Positions 16,241 through 25,612 of a stretch of 64,000 nucleotides of DNA are shown in pieces; within the stretch, counting starts at the first letter, position 1, and each line of letters begins with the position of its first letter. The DNA is from Pseudomonas reidholzensis. GTDB taxonomy: Bacteria > Pseudomonadota > Gammaproteobacteria > Pseudomonadales > Pseudomonadaceae. Position numbers and translations under genes: made by a program. The notes under the pieces were generated by a model. It made no database searches. It was not told the DNA's origin and saw nothing but the letters and a program-made list of their open reading frames with translations. The stretch lies in NCBI RefSeq assembly GCF_900536025.1, contig NZ_UNOZ01000020.1, positions 1 to 64,000 of the forward strand. The letters run 5' to 3'.

Positions 16241-18241
16241 ATGTCCCTTCCAAAGAATCACCTGGAACTGCTCAGCCCTGCCCGCGACGTGGCGATTGCC
16301 CGCGAAGCCATCCTGCACGGCGCTGATGCCATCTACATCGGCGGCCCGAGCTTCGGCGCGCGGCACAACGCCTGCAACGAAGTCGGCGAAATCGCCGAAC
16401 TGGTCGAGTTCGCCCGGCGCTACCACGCCCGCGTGTTCACCACCATCAACACCATCCTCCACGACAATGAACTGGAGCCGGCACGCAAGCTGATCCACCA
16501 GTTGTACGACGCCGGCGTCGACGCCCTGATCGTGCAGGACCTCGGGGTGATGGAGCTGGACATCCCGCCGATCGAGCTGCACGCCAGCACCCAGACCGAC
16601 ATCCGCACCCTGGCCCGGGCCAAGTTCCTCGACCAGGCCGGCTTCTCCCAGCTGGTCCTGGCGCGCGAGCTGAACCTGCAGGAAATCCGCGCGATCGCCA
16701 GCGAGACCGATGCCGCCATCGAGTTCTTCATCCATGGCGCGCTGTGCGTGGCCTTCTCCGGCCAGTGCAACATCTCCCACGCGCAGACCGGGCGCAGCGC
16801 CAACCGCGGCGACTGCTCGCAGGCCTGCCGCCTGCCTTACACGCTCAAGGATGACCAGGGCCGCGTGGTCGCCTTCGAGAAGCACCTGCTGTCGATGAAG
16901 GACAACAACCAGACCGCCAACCTGCGCGACCTGGTCGACGCCGGCGTGCGCTCGTTCAAGATCGAAGGCCGCTACAAGGACATGGGCTATGTGAAGAACA
17001 TCACCGCCCACTACCGCCAGGAGCTCGACGCGATCCTCGAAGACCGCCCGGCCAAGGCCCGCGCCTCCAGCGGCCGCACTGCGCACTTCTTCGTCCCCGA
17101 TCCGGACAAGACCTTCCACCGCGGCAGCACCGACTACTTCGTCAGCGACCGCAAGATCGACATCGGTGCCTTCGACTCGCCAACCTTTACCGGCCTGCCG
17201 GTCGGCGTGGTGGAAAAAGTCGCCAAGCGCGACCTGATGGTGGTCACCGAAGTGCCGCTGAGCAACGGTGACGGCCTCAACGTGCTGGTCAAGCGTGAAG
17301 TCGTGGGCTTTCGTGCCAACATCGCCGAGCTCAAGGGCGAGTTCGAGGAAGACGGCCAGACGCGTTACCGCTACCGTGTCGAGCCCAACGAAATGCCGGC
17401 CGGCATGTACCAGTTGCGGCCCAACCATCCGCTCTCGCGCAACCTCGACCACAACTGGCAACAGGCCCTGCAGCGCACCTCCGCCGAGCGTCGCGTGGGT
17501 GTGGCCTGGCAGGCCGAGCTGCGTGAGCAGCGCCTGCAACTGACCGCCACCAGCGAAGAAGGCGTGTCGGTCAGCGTCGGCCTGGACGGGCCGTTTGGCG
17601 AGGCCAACAAGCCGCAGCAGGCGCTCGACCAGTTGCACGACCTGCTCGGCCAGCTGGGCACCACCCAGTACCACGCCAGTGCCATCGAGCTGGATGCACC
17701 GCAGGCGTTCTTCATCCCCAACTCGCAGCTCAAGGCCCTGCGCCGCGAGGCGATCGAGGCACTGACCGAGGCGCGGGTCCAGGCGCATCCGCGTGGCGGG
17801 CGCAAGGCCGAGACCGACCCGGCACCGGTGTACCCGGAGTCGCACCTGTCGTTCCTGGCCAACGTCTACAACCAGAAGGCCCGCGACTTCTATCACCGCC
17901 ATGGCGTGCAGTTGATCGACGCGGCCTACGAGGCCCACGAAGAGCACGGCGAAGTGCCGGTGATGATCACCAAGCACTGCCTGCGCTTCTCGTTCAACCT
18001 GTGTCCCAAGCAGGCCAAGGGGGTTACCGGTGTGCGCACCAAGGTCGCGCCGATGCAGTTGATTCAGGGCGATGAGGTGCTGACCCTGAAGTTCGACTGC
18101 AAGCCGTGCGAGATGCATGTGGTGGGCAAGATGAAGTCGCACATCATCGACCTGCCGACCCCGGGCAGTGGCGTGGCGCAAGTGGTTGGGCATATCAGCC
18201 CGGAAGATCTGCTCAAGACCATTCATCGCGCACCGCATTGA
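16241..18241 (+). CDS. rlhA: Peptidase U32-family 23S rRNA C2501 hydroxylation factor (RlhA-like)
   Basis: The ATG at 16241 gives 666 residues close to E. coli RlhA (YdcP), which is needed for 5-hydroxylation of C2501 in 23S rRNA. The U32 TIM-barrel start ELLSPARDVAIAREAILHGADAIYIGG is clear. The central HGALCVAFSGQC and the GDCSQACR stretch supply the cluster cysteines, and a second Cys set (CLRFSFNLCPKQ, FDCKPCEMHV) lies near the C-terminus. The frame extends back through the REP pair, but that part is not protein-like. It probably has its own promoter and ends at a strong terminator. Confidence 0.88.
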   Translation: MSLPKNHLELLSPARDVAIAREAILHGADAIYIGGPSFGARHNACNEVGEIAELVEFARRYHARVFTTINTILHDNELEPARKLIHQLYDAGVDALIVQDLGVMELDIPPIELHASTQTDIRTLARAKFLDQAGFSQLVLARELNLQEIRAIASETDAAIEFFIHGALCVAFSGQCNISHAQTGRSANRGDCSQACRLPYTLKDDQGRVVAFEKHLLSMKDNNQTANLRDLVDAGVRSFKIEGRYKDMGYVKNITAHYRQELDAILEDRPAKARASSGRTAHFFVPDPDKTFHRGSTDYFVSDRKIDIGAFDSPTFTGLPVGVVEKVAKRDLMVVTEVPLSNGDGLNVLVKREVVGFRANIAELKGEFEEDGQTRYRYRVEPNEMPAGMYQLRPNHPLSRNLDHNWQQALQRTSAERRVGVAWQAELREQRLQLTATSEEGVSVSVGLDGPFGEANKPQQALDQLHDLLGQLGTTQYHASAIELDAPQAFFIPNSQLKALRREAIEALTEARVQAHPRGGRKAETDPAPVYPESHLSFLANVYNQKARDFYHRHGVQLIDAAYEAHEEHGEVPVMITKHCLRFSFNLCPKQAKGVTGVRTKVAPMQLIQGDEVLTLKFDCKPCEMHVVGKMKSHIIDLPTPGSGVAQVVGHISPEDLLKTIHRAPH

Positions 18242-18257
18242 TCGACTGATCGGCCGT

Positions 18258-18327
18258 AAAGCCCCCTCCACGGGCAATTCAGCGACTGCATGCTGTGCAG
18301 GCGCCGGGTTGTTCGGGAGGGGGCTTT
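18258..18327 (+). terminator. Intrinsic terminator after rlhA
   Basis: AAAGCCCCCTCC (18258-18269) and GGAGGGGGCTTT (18316-18327) form a perfect 12-bp stem followed by further T residues, 16 bases after the stop. The long loop contains a TGCATGCTGTGCA dyad. Confidence 0.85.
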
Positions 18328-18391
18328 TTTGCGCCCGCACAGGCCAAAAATACGCCAATGGATATTGGTACGGCGGTACACCAAATACAGC

Positions 18392-18410
18392 TGTAAATGA
18401 TAATCCTTAC
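18392..18410 (+). promoter_or_regulatory. Fur box upstream of siderophore receptor
   Basis: TGTAAATGATAATCCTTAC matches the 19-bp Fur consensus well, in particular AATGATAAT in its centre, and lies 52 bases before the TonB receptor ATG. Iron-repressed expression through Fur is expected. Confidence 0.75.
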
Positions 18411-18461
18411 CAGATATGATCCGCGGACTTTTTCCATCCCCCTCCAAGGATCGTACCGTCC

Positions 18462-20573
18462 ATGCGCCGTGCGTTCGTTTCATTCTGCCTTGTCAACGCT
18501 ATCTCCCCGTCCGTGCTGGCTGACGCGCAAGCGCCCGAGCCGCTCGAGCTGCAAGCCGTCAATATCGATGCTGCCACTGATCGCGAACGCGCCGACGGGC
18601 CGGTGGTTGGCTACAAGGCCACGCGCTCGGCCAGTGCCACACGCACTGACACCGCGCTGCACGAGACCCCGCAGTCGATCAGCGTGGTGCCCAAGGACGT
18701 CCTCGAAGACACCGGCGCCACCCGTTTGCAGGACGCGCTGGACTACGCCGGCGGCGTCGGGCGTGCGAATAACTTTGGCGGCCAGGGGCTGACCACGGTC
18801 ACCGTGCGCGGCTTCACCACGGGTGAGTACTACCGCAATGGCTTCCCGATCAACCGCGGTTACCCGAACGCGCCCGACGCCAACACCGTCGAACGCCTCG
18901 AAGTGATCCGTGGCCCGGCCACCAGCCTGTACGGCCGTGGCGACCCGGGCGGGACCTTCAACGTGGTCAGCAAGCAGCCGATGAGCGAGGCCAAGGTCAC
19001 CCTCGGCAGCCAGTTCGACGACCAGGGCATGCACCGCGCGACCTTGGATGCCACTGGGCCGCTTAGCGAAGATGGGCGTCTGGCCTACCGCCTGAACGTG
19101 CTTGGCGAGGGCGGCGAGAGCTTCCGCGACGACGTCGAGAGCGAGCGCTATGACGTCGCGCCCGTGCTCAGCTGGCAAGCCACGGACAGCACGAAGATCG
19201 TCTTCGAAGGCGACTTCATGCGCAACAACCACCCGCTCGACCGTGGCCTGACCCGCTACGCAACCCAGCGCGGCAGCGCCTCGCGTGACACCAACGTGTG
19301 GGAGAAAGGCAGCGACAACCTGCTGCACAACGACAACAACATGGCCCAGCTGCGTTTCGAGCACCTGCTCAACGACAACTGGACCCTGGCCGGTGGCATG
19401 CAGTGGCTGGATGGCTCGCTCAAGGGCAATGCCGTCGAAGCCAACGGCGCGCCAACTGACGGTCGCACCCTGCAGCGCAACTTCAACTACCGCAAGCTGG
19501 AGTGGACTGATCGCGATTATCAGCTCAACCTCACCGGCCACTTCGATACCGCAGGGTTTGCGCATACCTTGCTGACCGGTATCGAGTACGAGGATTACGA
19601 CTACAACTCGATCATCCAGCGTTCGTCGGCAGCCTACTCGATCGACATCTACGACCCCGTATTGGGCCAGCCTCGCCCTGCGCTGACTGATACCACCACC
19701 CATGACAAGGAAAATCTCAAGACCTGGGCCGTTTTTGTCCAGGATCAGGTGGCATTGACAGAGCGTCTTAAAGCGCTCGCCGGTGTACGCTTTGAGCGCT
19801 TCGAACATCAGTACGATAATTACCTGCCTAACACTACAGACTGGGATGCGGCAGACAACGCGGTAACCCCGCGCTTTGGGCTGATCTATGACCTGACCGA
19901 AACTATTGCGATCTACGCAAACACTGCGCGCTCGTTCAAACCGAACAGCGGTGCATCACGTGGTGGGGACGGTTTCGATCCTGAGAAAGGCAAATCCTAC
20001 GAACTGGGGGTGAAGTGGGAAGCACTGGACCGTCAGCTCAGCGTCGACGCTGCGATCTATCAAATCGTCAAAGAAAACGTATTGACCGTGGACCCCGTGA
20101 ACACGGCCTACAGGGTATCGGCAGGCGAAGTGCGCAGCCGTGGCCTGGACATCAACGTCGCCGGCAACATCACCCCGCAATGGCGCGTGATCGGTGGCTA
20201 CGCCTACGTCGACGCCGAGGTGACCAAGGACAACACCCTGGCCAAGGGCACCCACCTGGCGAACATCCCCCGCAACAGCTTCAGCCTGCTCAACACCTAC
20301 GAGTTCCAGGACGGCCTGGCCAAGGGCCTCGGCCTGGGTGTAGGGGTCAAGCACGTGGATGATCGCGCCGGCCAGACCGCCGCGACCACCTACACCATGG
20401 CGCAGTACACCGTGGTCGACCTGCTGAGCTTCTACCAGCTCAACGAGCACGTGAGGCTGAACCTGGACGTGAAGAACGTCTTCAACAAAGAGTATGACGA
20501 AGGCGCGTTCAACCTTTACGCCTACCCAGGCGCCCCTCGCACGGTGCAGGCCGGTATCGCCTACACCTTCTAA
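18462..20573 (+). CDS. TonB-dependent siderophore receptor
   Basis: The 703-residue outer membrane protein has a short signal peptide, a plug domain with the siderophore-receptor signature ETPQSISVVPKDVLED, then RGFTTGEYYRNGFP, IEVIRGPATSLYGRGDPGG, and a barrel ending GIAYTF. It has no STN domain, so it does not itself signal to a sigma factor. GYKATRSASATRTDTAL resembles ferrichrome/hydroxamate and catecholate receptors; the exact siderophore is not assignable. A Fur box 52 bases upstream supports iron regulation. The convergent MHS transporter gene ends 18 bases away. Confidence 0.88.
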   Translation: MRRAFVSFCLVNAISPSVLADAQAPEPLELQAVNIDAATDRERADGPVVGYKATRSASATRTDTALHETPQSISVVPKDVLEDTGATRLQDALDYAGGVGRANNFGGQGLTTVTVRGFTTGEYYRNGFPINRGYPNAPDANTVERLEVIRGPATSLYGRGDPGGTFNVVSKQPMSEAKVTLGSQFDDQGMHRATLDATGPLSEDGRLAYRLNVLGEGGESFRDDVESERYDVAPVLSWQATDSTKIVFEGDFMRNNHPLDRGLTRYATQRGSASRDTNVWEKGSDNLLHNDNNMAQLRFEHLLNDNWTLAGGMQWLDGSLKGNAVEANGAPTDGRTLQRNFNYRKLEWTDRDYQLNLTGHFDTAGFAHTLLTGIEYEDYDYNSIIQRSSAAYSIDIYDPVLGQPRPALTDTTTHDKENLKTWAVFVQDQVALTERLKALAGVRFERFEHQYDNYLPNTTDWDAADNAVTPRFGLIYDLTETIAIYANTARSFKPNSGASRGGDGFDPEKGKSYELGVKWEALDRQLSVDAAIYQIVKENVLTVDPVNTAYRVSAGEVRSRGLDINVAGNITPQWRVIGGYAYVDAEVTKDNTLAKGTHLANIPRNSFSLLNTYEFQDGLAKGLGLGVGVKHVDDRAGQTAATTYTMAQYTVVDLLSFYQLNEHVRLNLDVKNVFNKEYDEGAFNLYAYPGAPRTVQAGIAYTF

Positions 20574-20591
20574 GCTCGGGCTTGGCGGTGG

Positions 20592-21890
20592 TCAGCTACG
20601 TGCGGCCACCGCCGGGTTCAGCGCAACAGTGCCGGGCTCGCTCGCCGGCCGAGACAGCATGGCGGCGATCGCCGCGACCAGCGCCAGGCCGCCGATCAGG
20701 TAGCCCACCGGCAGCCAGCCACCCCCTTCCTCGAGCAGCGCGTAACACAGGCTCGGGGAAAACCCGGCGACGATAAAGCTCAATTGCGTCGCCAGGCCGA
20801 CCCCGGTGTAACGCACGCGAATGCTGAACATCTCCGCATAGAACGACGGCCACAAGGCGTTCGGCGCGCTGTACAACACCCCCTTGAGCAACACCGTACT
20901 GGCGACGATCAGGGCGATGTTGCCGGTGGTGATCGACCACATGAACACAAACACCCCGACACAGCTGGCCAGCGAGCCGGCGACGAAAATGCGCTTCTTG
21001 CCGATGCGATCGGCGAGCAGGCCGAACAACGGCTGGCAGATCAGCGCACCGACCTGGCTGGCGGCAATCGCCATGAGCATCGAGGCGCGGTCGACGTGCT
21101 GGTTGTTGGTGGCCCACGACAAGCCGAAGATCATCACCAGCGACGACACCGAACAGATCAGCGCGCAGCAGAACACCGTGATGAACGCGCGGCCTTCCTT
21201 GCTGAACATTTCCAGCACTGGAGCCTGGGCAGCAGCGGCCTTCTTGTTGGCAAACTCGGGGCTTTCATCCACGCCCTGACGAATGATCAAGGTGACCGCG
21301 ACCATCACCCCGCTGATCAGGAACGGGATCCGCCAGCCCCAGGTCAGCAATTGCTCCTCGCTCAACATCGACAACGGAATGAACACCGAGGTCGCCAGGA
21401 TCGAGCCCATCGACGCGCCGTTGATCATCCAGCTGGTGTAGAACGCGCGCTTCTTGCCGGGCGCGTGCTCCATGGTCAGCAGGCTCGCACCGACCTGCTC
21501 GCCACCTGCCGACAAACCTTGCAGCAGCCGACAGGCCACCAGCAGCCCGGGCGCCCAGGCGCCAATACTGGCGTGGGTGGGCAACAGGCCAATGGCGGTG
21601 GTGGCGATGCCCATCAGCAGCAGCGTCATCATCAACACCTGCTTGCGGCCGATGCGGTCGCCCAGGTGGCCGAACAACAGCGCACCGACGGGGCGGGCGA
21701 TGTAGCCGACGCCAAAGGTGGCCAGCGCGGCGAGGGTCCCGGCCATGGGATCGGAGGACGGAAAGAACAACGTGCTGAACACCAGCGCCGCCGCCGACCC
21801 GTAGATGAAGAAGTCGTAGTACTCGACCACGCTGCCGAGGAAACTGCCGAACGCGGCTTTGCGCGCCATGCGCGGATCATGTGTGTTCAT
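20592..21890 (-). CDS. MHS-family MFS transporter
   Basis: From the ATG at 21890 (AAGG ribosome site) the protein is 432 residues. ARKAAFGSFLGSVVEYYDFFIYG and LFGHLGDRIGRKQVL are the metabolite:H+ symporter hallmarks shared with shikimate, proline-betaine and alpha-ketoglutarate carriers. It is the last gene of the minus-strand unit isomerase-SDR-transporter and presumably imports the compound those enzymes degrade. The annotated upstream extension to 22016 overlaps the SDR gene and has no family match. Substrate unknown. Confidence 0.87.
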   Translation of the reverse strand: MNTHDPRMARKAAFGSFLGSVVEYYDFFIYGSAAALVFSTLFFPSSDPMAGTLAALATFGVGYIARPVGALLFGHLGDRIGRKQVLMMTLLLMGIATTAIGLLPTHASIGAWAPGLLVACRLLQGLSAGGEQVGASLLTMEHAPGKKRAFYTSWMINGASMGSILATSVFIPLSMLSEEQLLTWGWRIPFLISGVMVAVTLIIRQGVDESPEFANKKAAAAQAPVLEMFSKEGRAFITVFCCALICSVSSLVMIFGLSWATNNQHVDRASMLMAIAASQVGALICQPLFGLLADRIGKKRIFVAGSLASCVGVFVFMWSITTGNIALIVASTVLLKGVLYSAPNALWPSFYAEMFSIRVRYTGVGLATQLSFIVAGFSPSLCYALLEEGGGWLPVGYLIGGLALVAAIAAMLSRPASEPGTVALNPAVAARS

Positions 21891-21942
21891 GGGCAACCTT
21901 TCGTTATTGTGATTGTGTGGGTTGAAGGTCGAAGTGGTGGCC

Positions 21943-22719
21943 TCAGGCGCGGCCAAACGGTGCCAGTTGGCTGCCTCCGCAGACGTGGATGACCTCGGCA
22001 GTGATGAAGGCGGCATCGCTGGAGGCCAGAAACGCCGTGGTGTTGGCGATGTCCTCAGGGGTGGTCAGGCGCTTCAGCGGGGTGTTGCCGATCGAGCCTT
22101 CGGCCATCAGTTCGAAGCTTTCCCGGTCGCGCCCGTCGAGGGTGAAGGCCGACGGCAGCAGGCCGGGCGCAATCGCGTTGACGGTGACCTGCCAGGGCGC
22201 CAGTTCGCGCGCCATCGAGCGGGTCAGGCCGACCAGGCCGGCCTTGCAGGCGACATAGGCCGGTGGCCCCCCGGCGACCCAGCAGCGCGACACCATGTTG
22301 ATCACCCGGCCACTGCCCTGGGCTTTCCAGTACGGTGCGACCTTCTGGCACAACAACGCCGGCCCGCGCAGGTTCACCGCCATCATGTGGTCCCACTGGA
22401 CGGGATCGAAGTCGAACAGCGAACCACGGTGGTTGACCGCGGCATTGTTGACGACCACGTCGATGCGGCCAAACGCGGCGCCTGCACGATCGACCATGGC
22501 CTCGATCGAGGCCTGATCGCCCAGGTCGGCATGCAGCGCCAGGGCCCGTTGCCCAGGCTGGCAGTCGAGGTCGCGCACCAGGGCCTGCGCGGCCTCCAGG
22601 TTGAGGTCGACAGCGACGACATGCAGGCCGTCGCGGCACAGGCGCGCGCAGATCGCCCGCCCCAGTTCGCCGGCAGCGCCGGTCACAAGCGCAACAGCGC
22701 GGTCAGTGGCAGGGTTCAT
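21943..22719 (-). CDS. Short-chain dehydrogenase/reductase
   Basis: The 258-residue protein is a classical SDR: TGAAGELG at residues 14-21 for NAD(P) binding, NNAA at about residue 91, Ser in INMVS and the catalytic YVACK. The start overlaps the end of the isomerase gene by four bases (ATGA type), indicating coupling. It probably oxidises a hydroxyl group of the imported substrate or product, but the substrate is not readable. Confidence 0.87.
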   Translation of the reverse strand: MNPATDRAVALVTGAAGELGRAICARLCRDGLHVVAVDLNLEAAQALVRDLDCQPGQRALALHADLGDQASIEAMVDRAGAAFGRIDVVVNNAAVNHRGSLFDFDPVQWDHMMAVNLRGPALLCQKVAPYWKAQGSGRVINMVSRCWVAGGPPAYVACKAGLVGLTRSMARELAPWQVTVNAIAPGLLPSAFTLDGRDRESFELMAEGSIGNTPLKRLTTPEDIANTTAFLASSDAAFITAEVIHVCGGSQLAPFGRA

Positions 22720-23606
22720 CGGGCGATGGCCTCGTGGTGGTGGTTGAGTTCAGGGGCCGCAGCGAGCCCCATGTAGTCGCGAACCAGGTCGCGGTTGCGT
22801 GCCAGCTTGTGCAGGTCGGGGTAGTCACTGGAGAAGTCTTCGATCGACACCCAACCCGCGTAGCCGCTCTGGCGCAAGGTGCCAAGCATGCTGCGCAGCG
22901 GCAGCACGCCCTGGTCGGGGGCGCTCCAGTGCCAGCCCCAGCCCTCGCCCGCCGCCTGCGGCCGATAGGCGACGTTCTTGACCTGGACATGCGCCAGGTG
23001 CGCGCCCATCAGGTCGAGCGACAGCTGCACGTCCTCGCGCCCTTCGATGGCCAGGTTGCCGATGTCGTAGATGATCCCCAGCGCCTGCGCCGGGTAGTGC
23101 TCGGCAATGCGCATGGCCAGCGACGGGCTGGAACAGATGGTGCGCTGATGCACCTCCAGGGCCAGTTGCACGCCCTGGTCTTGCGCGTACGGCAGGATCT
23201 GCTCGAGAAACCGCCGCATCCGCGCATAGGCCGGGGCATAGCGTTCGTTTTCATAGCTCGGTGCCCACAGCCGCAGGCGACATTGGCCGGCCAGTGCCGC
23301 CAGGTCGATCAGGCGCTGCGCCTGCTCGATGTCGCCCACCGCCAGGTACGGGCTGAGGCCGAAGATGGTCAGCCCCAGTGCCTGGCAATGGCGCTGGATG
23401 CGGGCGATCGCCGTGGCGTTCGGGGCGACCGTGCAGCGGTTGTTGCAGCGGGCGTCCCAAGGCTGGGTGGGGTCGAGCTGGCCAACGTCGGCGACCCGCC
23501 ATTCGACGCCCTGGTAGCCCAGGCGCGCCAGCTCATCGGCCAGCGCCTCGGGGGTAAGGCTGGGCAAGGATGCACTGGAGGCGCCGAGCCGGGGGATGGG
23601 GAGCAT
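22716..23606 (-). CDS. Sugar phosphate isomerase/epimerase-type TIM-barrel protein
   Basis: The 296-residue protein belongs to the xylose-isomerase-like/AP endonuclease 2 superfamily. Metal and substrate residues appear in the usual order: LALEVHQR, IYDIGN, HVQVKN and VSIEDF. Members include sugar epimerases, hydroxypyruvate isomerase and 3-dehydroshikimate dehydratase, so the reaction is open. It is the first gene of the operon and divergent from a LysR gene 124 bases away. An MHS carrier in the operon would fit a shikimate-like or sugar-acid substrate; that is inference. Confidence 0.8.
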   Translation of the reverse strand: MLPIPRLGASSASLPSLTPEALADELARLGYQGVEWRVADVGQLDPTQPWDARCNNRCTVAPNATAIARIQRHCQALGLTIFGLSPYLAVGDIEQAQRLIDLAALAGQCRLRLWAPSYENERYAPAYARMRRFLEQILPYAQDQGVQLALEVHQRTICSSPSLAMRIAEHYPAQALGIIYDIGNLAIEGREDVQLSLDLMGAHLAHVQVKNVAYRPQAAGEGWGWHWSAPDQGVLPLRSMLGTLRQSGYAGWVSIEDFSSDYPDLHKLARNRDLVRDYMGLAAAPELNHHHEAIAR

Positions 23607-23730
23607 GATCAGGGTGTCCTTGTATTTGCCAAGCGTGGGACGATGCTAAGTCATACCTGCGGTTGATTAAATTGATAAAAAATCCTCAGTTACTTAACCT
23701 GTAGGTTGACCATTGCCGCCGTGATTACCC

Positions 23731-24645
23731 ATGAGCACCTCCACCATCACCCTTCGCCACCTGCGGGTATTCCTCGCCATCGCCAGTGCCGGCAGCCTGG
23801 CGATGGCGGCGCAGTTGCTGCATATCACCCTGTCGGCGGTGTCCAAGAGCCTCAAGGAGCTCGAGCAGGAGCTCGGCGTGCAATTGCTGGTGCGCGGGCG
23901 CAAGGGTGTGCGCCTGACCGACGCCGGCGAGCACTTTCTCAAGCACGCCCGCCAGACCCTGGCCAGCTTCAACCAGGCCATCGACCAGGCTCAGGTCGCC
24001 CCTCAAGCACCCGAGCTGTTGCGCATCGGCGCGCTGCCGACTGCCGCCGGGTTTCTCCTGGCACCGGTGATCGCGCAGATGCGCGAGCACCATCCGCAGG
24101 TGCGGGTGCAGGTGTTGTCCGGCGTGTATGACTATTTGGTGGGCAAGCTGCGCACCCACGACCTCGACCTGATCGTCGGCCGGCTGATCGGTCGCGACAT
24201 GCTTGGCGTGGTGTTCGAGGCCTTGTACGAAGAGGACCTGCTGATGGTGGTGCGCAAGGACCATCCGCTGGCAGGCCGCGAACACCTGTCACTCGAGGAC
24301 CTGCGTCCGTATGTGGTGATCACCTCGCCGCAGGGCACGCTGGTGCGCATCAGTGTCGATAATTACCTGTTGTCCAGCGGGGCGGCCGATCGCCTGCAGA
24401 TCTTCGAATCGCTGAGCGAGACGTTTTCGCGGGTGTATGTGCAGGATCACGATGCGATCTGGTGTGTACAGCGCGGCGTGGTCGACCTCGACCTGCGCTT
24501 GGGGATCGTCTGCCCGCTGCCGTTTTCCAGCCCTTTGTTGCGGGCGCCGGTGGGGCTGACCACACCGACCGACCGGCCGCTGGCCAATGCCGCCGAGCAA
24601 TTCGCCCGCTTGTTGCGCCAGCACGCGGCGAGCCTGCGCGGATAA
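23731..24645 (+). CDS. LysR-family regulator of the divergent catabolic operon
   Basis: The 304-residue protein has the LysR helix-turn-helix (LRHLRVFLAIASAGSLAMAAQLLHITLSAVSKSL) and an effector domain like the GbpR/PcaQ branch (LRIGALPTAAGFLLAPVI, LVRGRKGVRLTDAGEHFL). PcaQ and GbpR relatives sense aromatic-acid or sugar catabolites. Divergent placement 124 bases from the isomerase operon makes that operon the expected target. The AT-rich gap contains TTGATTAAATTGATAAA, a possible T-N11-A site. Confidence 0.86.
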   Translation: MSTSTITLRHLRVFLAIASAGSLAMAAQLLHITLSAVSKSLKELEQELGVQLLVRGRKGVRLTDAGEHFLKHARQTLASFNQAIDQAQVAPQAPELLRIGALPTAAGFLLAPVIAQMREHHPQVRVQVLSGVYDYLVGKLRTHDLDLIVGRLIGRDMLGVVFEALYEEDLLMVVRKDHPLAGREHLSLEDLRPYVVITSPQGTLVRISVDNYLLSSGAADRLQIFESLSETFSRVYVQDHDAIWCVQRGVVDLDLRLGIVCPLPFSSPLLRAPVGLTTPTDRPLANAAEQFARLLRQHAASLRG

Positions 24646-24663
24646 CCGAGTGGAGCCGCTGCC

Positions 24664-25512
24664 TCAACGCCTGCGCAGGTAACTTTCCAGCGGGTCCTTG
24701 CTCAGGCCTTCCTGGGCCTGGGCCAGGGAGTCGATGAACAGCGAAAACAGCTCGGCCTGCTTGGCGATGTCGAGCTTGCTGTAGAGGTTCTTGCGGTGGC
24801 TCTTGACCGTGTCCTCGCTGATGCCCAGGCGTTCGGCCAGCGAGCGCGTCGAGTGGCCGCGCAGCAGGTACTGGGCAACGCGGCACTCGCGCTCGGTGAG
24901 CAGCGACGAACCGAAATTGTTCAGCGCCGCGTTGATCTGCCGCCCCAGCGCGCTCTCGAAGCGCCCGCCGATCGCCTCGGCGTTCAAATGCGCCCACTGC
25001 CGCCGCACCACCGCCTGCACCCACGGGGCGACCCGCTTGAGGTCGGCGACCTGCTGGCTGGCCAGGCGGCGGGTGCTGGCCAAGGCCACGGCAATGGTCA
25101 GGTGCGGGTCGAGGGGGATGATGTAGTTGAGTTCGTCCTCCAGGTGCGCGTGCTGATAGAACGCCAGGTAGTACTCGCTGCGCTTGAAATGGTCGGGCGC
25201 GACATCGCTCAGGCGATAGCAACCGGGGGCGATGCCTTCCATGCAGGCGCGGTAGAAGGGGCACAGCAGGTAGTAGCCTTCGAGGTACTTGTGCACGTTG
25301 CCCTCAGGCAGCCAAGGGCCCTCTTCGTCCTTCTCGAACAGCGCCGAGGGCAGGCCTTTGTGCGGGTAGAGAAACACCGTGATGGCCTGCGACGGGGCCA
25401 GGCAGGTGAGCGCGGCAAACAGCGCGTCGACAAAACCCGGCGTGCCGATGGCGTCGATGGCGAGGGCCATCCGCTCATACCAGCCAGGCGATTGCAGCCG
25501 GTCTTTGCTCAT
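24664..25512 (-). CDS. LuxR-type regulator next to the carotenoid cluster
   Basis: The 282-residue protein ends with a LuxR/FixJ helix-turn-helix (LLTERECRVAQYLLRGHSTRSLAERLGISEDTVKSHRKNLYSKL, residues about 205-250). The N-terminal about 190 residues are not an obvious autoinducer-binding or receiver domain. It lies 100 bases after the crtE stop on the same strand. A role in pigment control is suggested only by position. The C-terminal tail after the HTH is about 30 residues long. Confidence 0.83.
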   Translation of the reverse strand: MSKDRLQSPGWYERMALAIDAIGTPGFVDALFAALTCLAPSQAITVFLYPHKGLPSALFEKDEEGPWLPEGNVHKYLEGYYLLCPFYRACMEGIAPGCYRLSDVAPDHFKRSEYYLAFYQHAHLEDELNYIIPLDPHLTIAVALASTRRLASQQVADLKRVAPWVQAVVRRQWAHLNAEAIGGRFESALGRQINAALNNFGSSLLTERECRVAQYLLRGHSTRSLAERLGISEDTVKSHRKNLYSKLDIAKQAELFSLFIDSLAQAQEGLSKDPLESYLRRR

Positions 25513-25612
25513 CGGTCGGGGCCCTGTGCGGGGTTGTGGTTAGCTACGCTGGCGGGATTGTTTCATGCCTTGGGCACAGCCACCATCACCCTTCAGGGTG
25601 AGTCGAGGCGCC

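Noticed and set aside
16211..18358. 715-codon minus-strand ORF opposite rlhA
   Set aside because: Mirror frame of a well-supported gene; also runs through the terminator.
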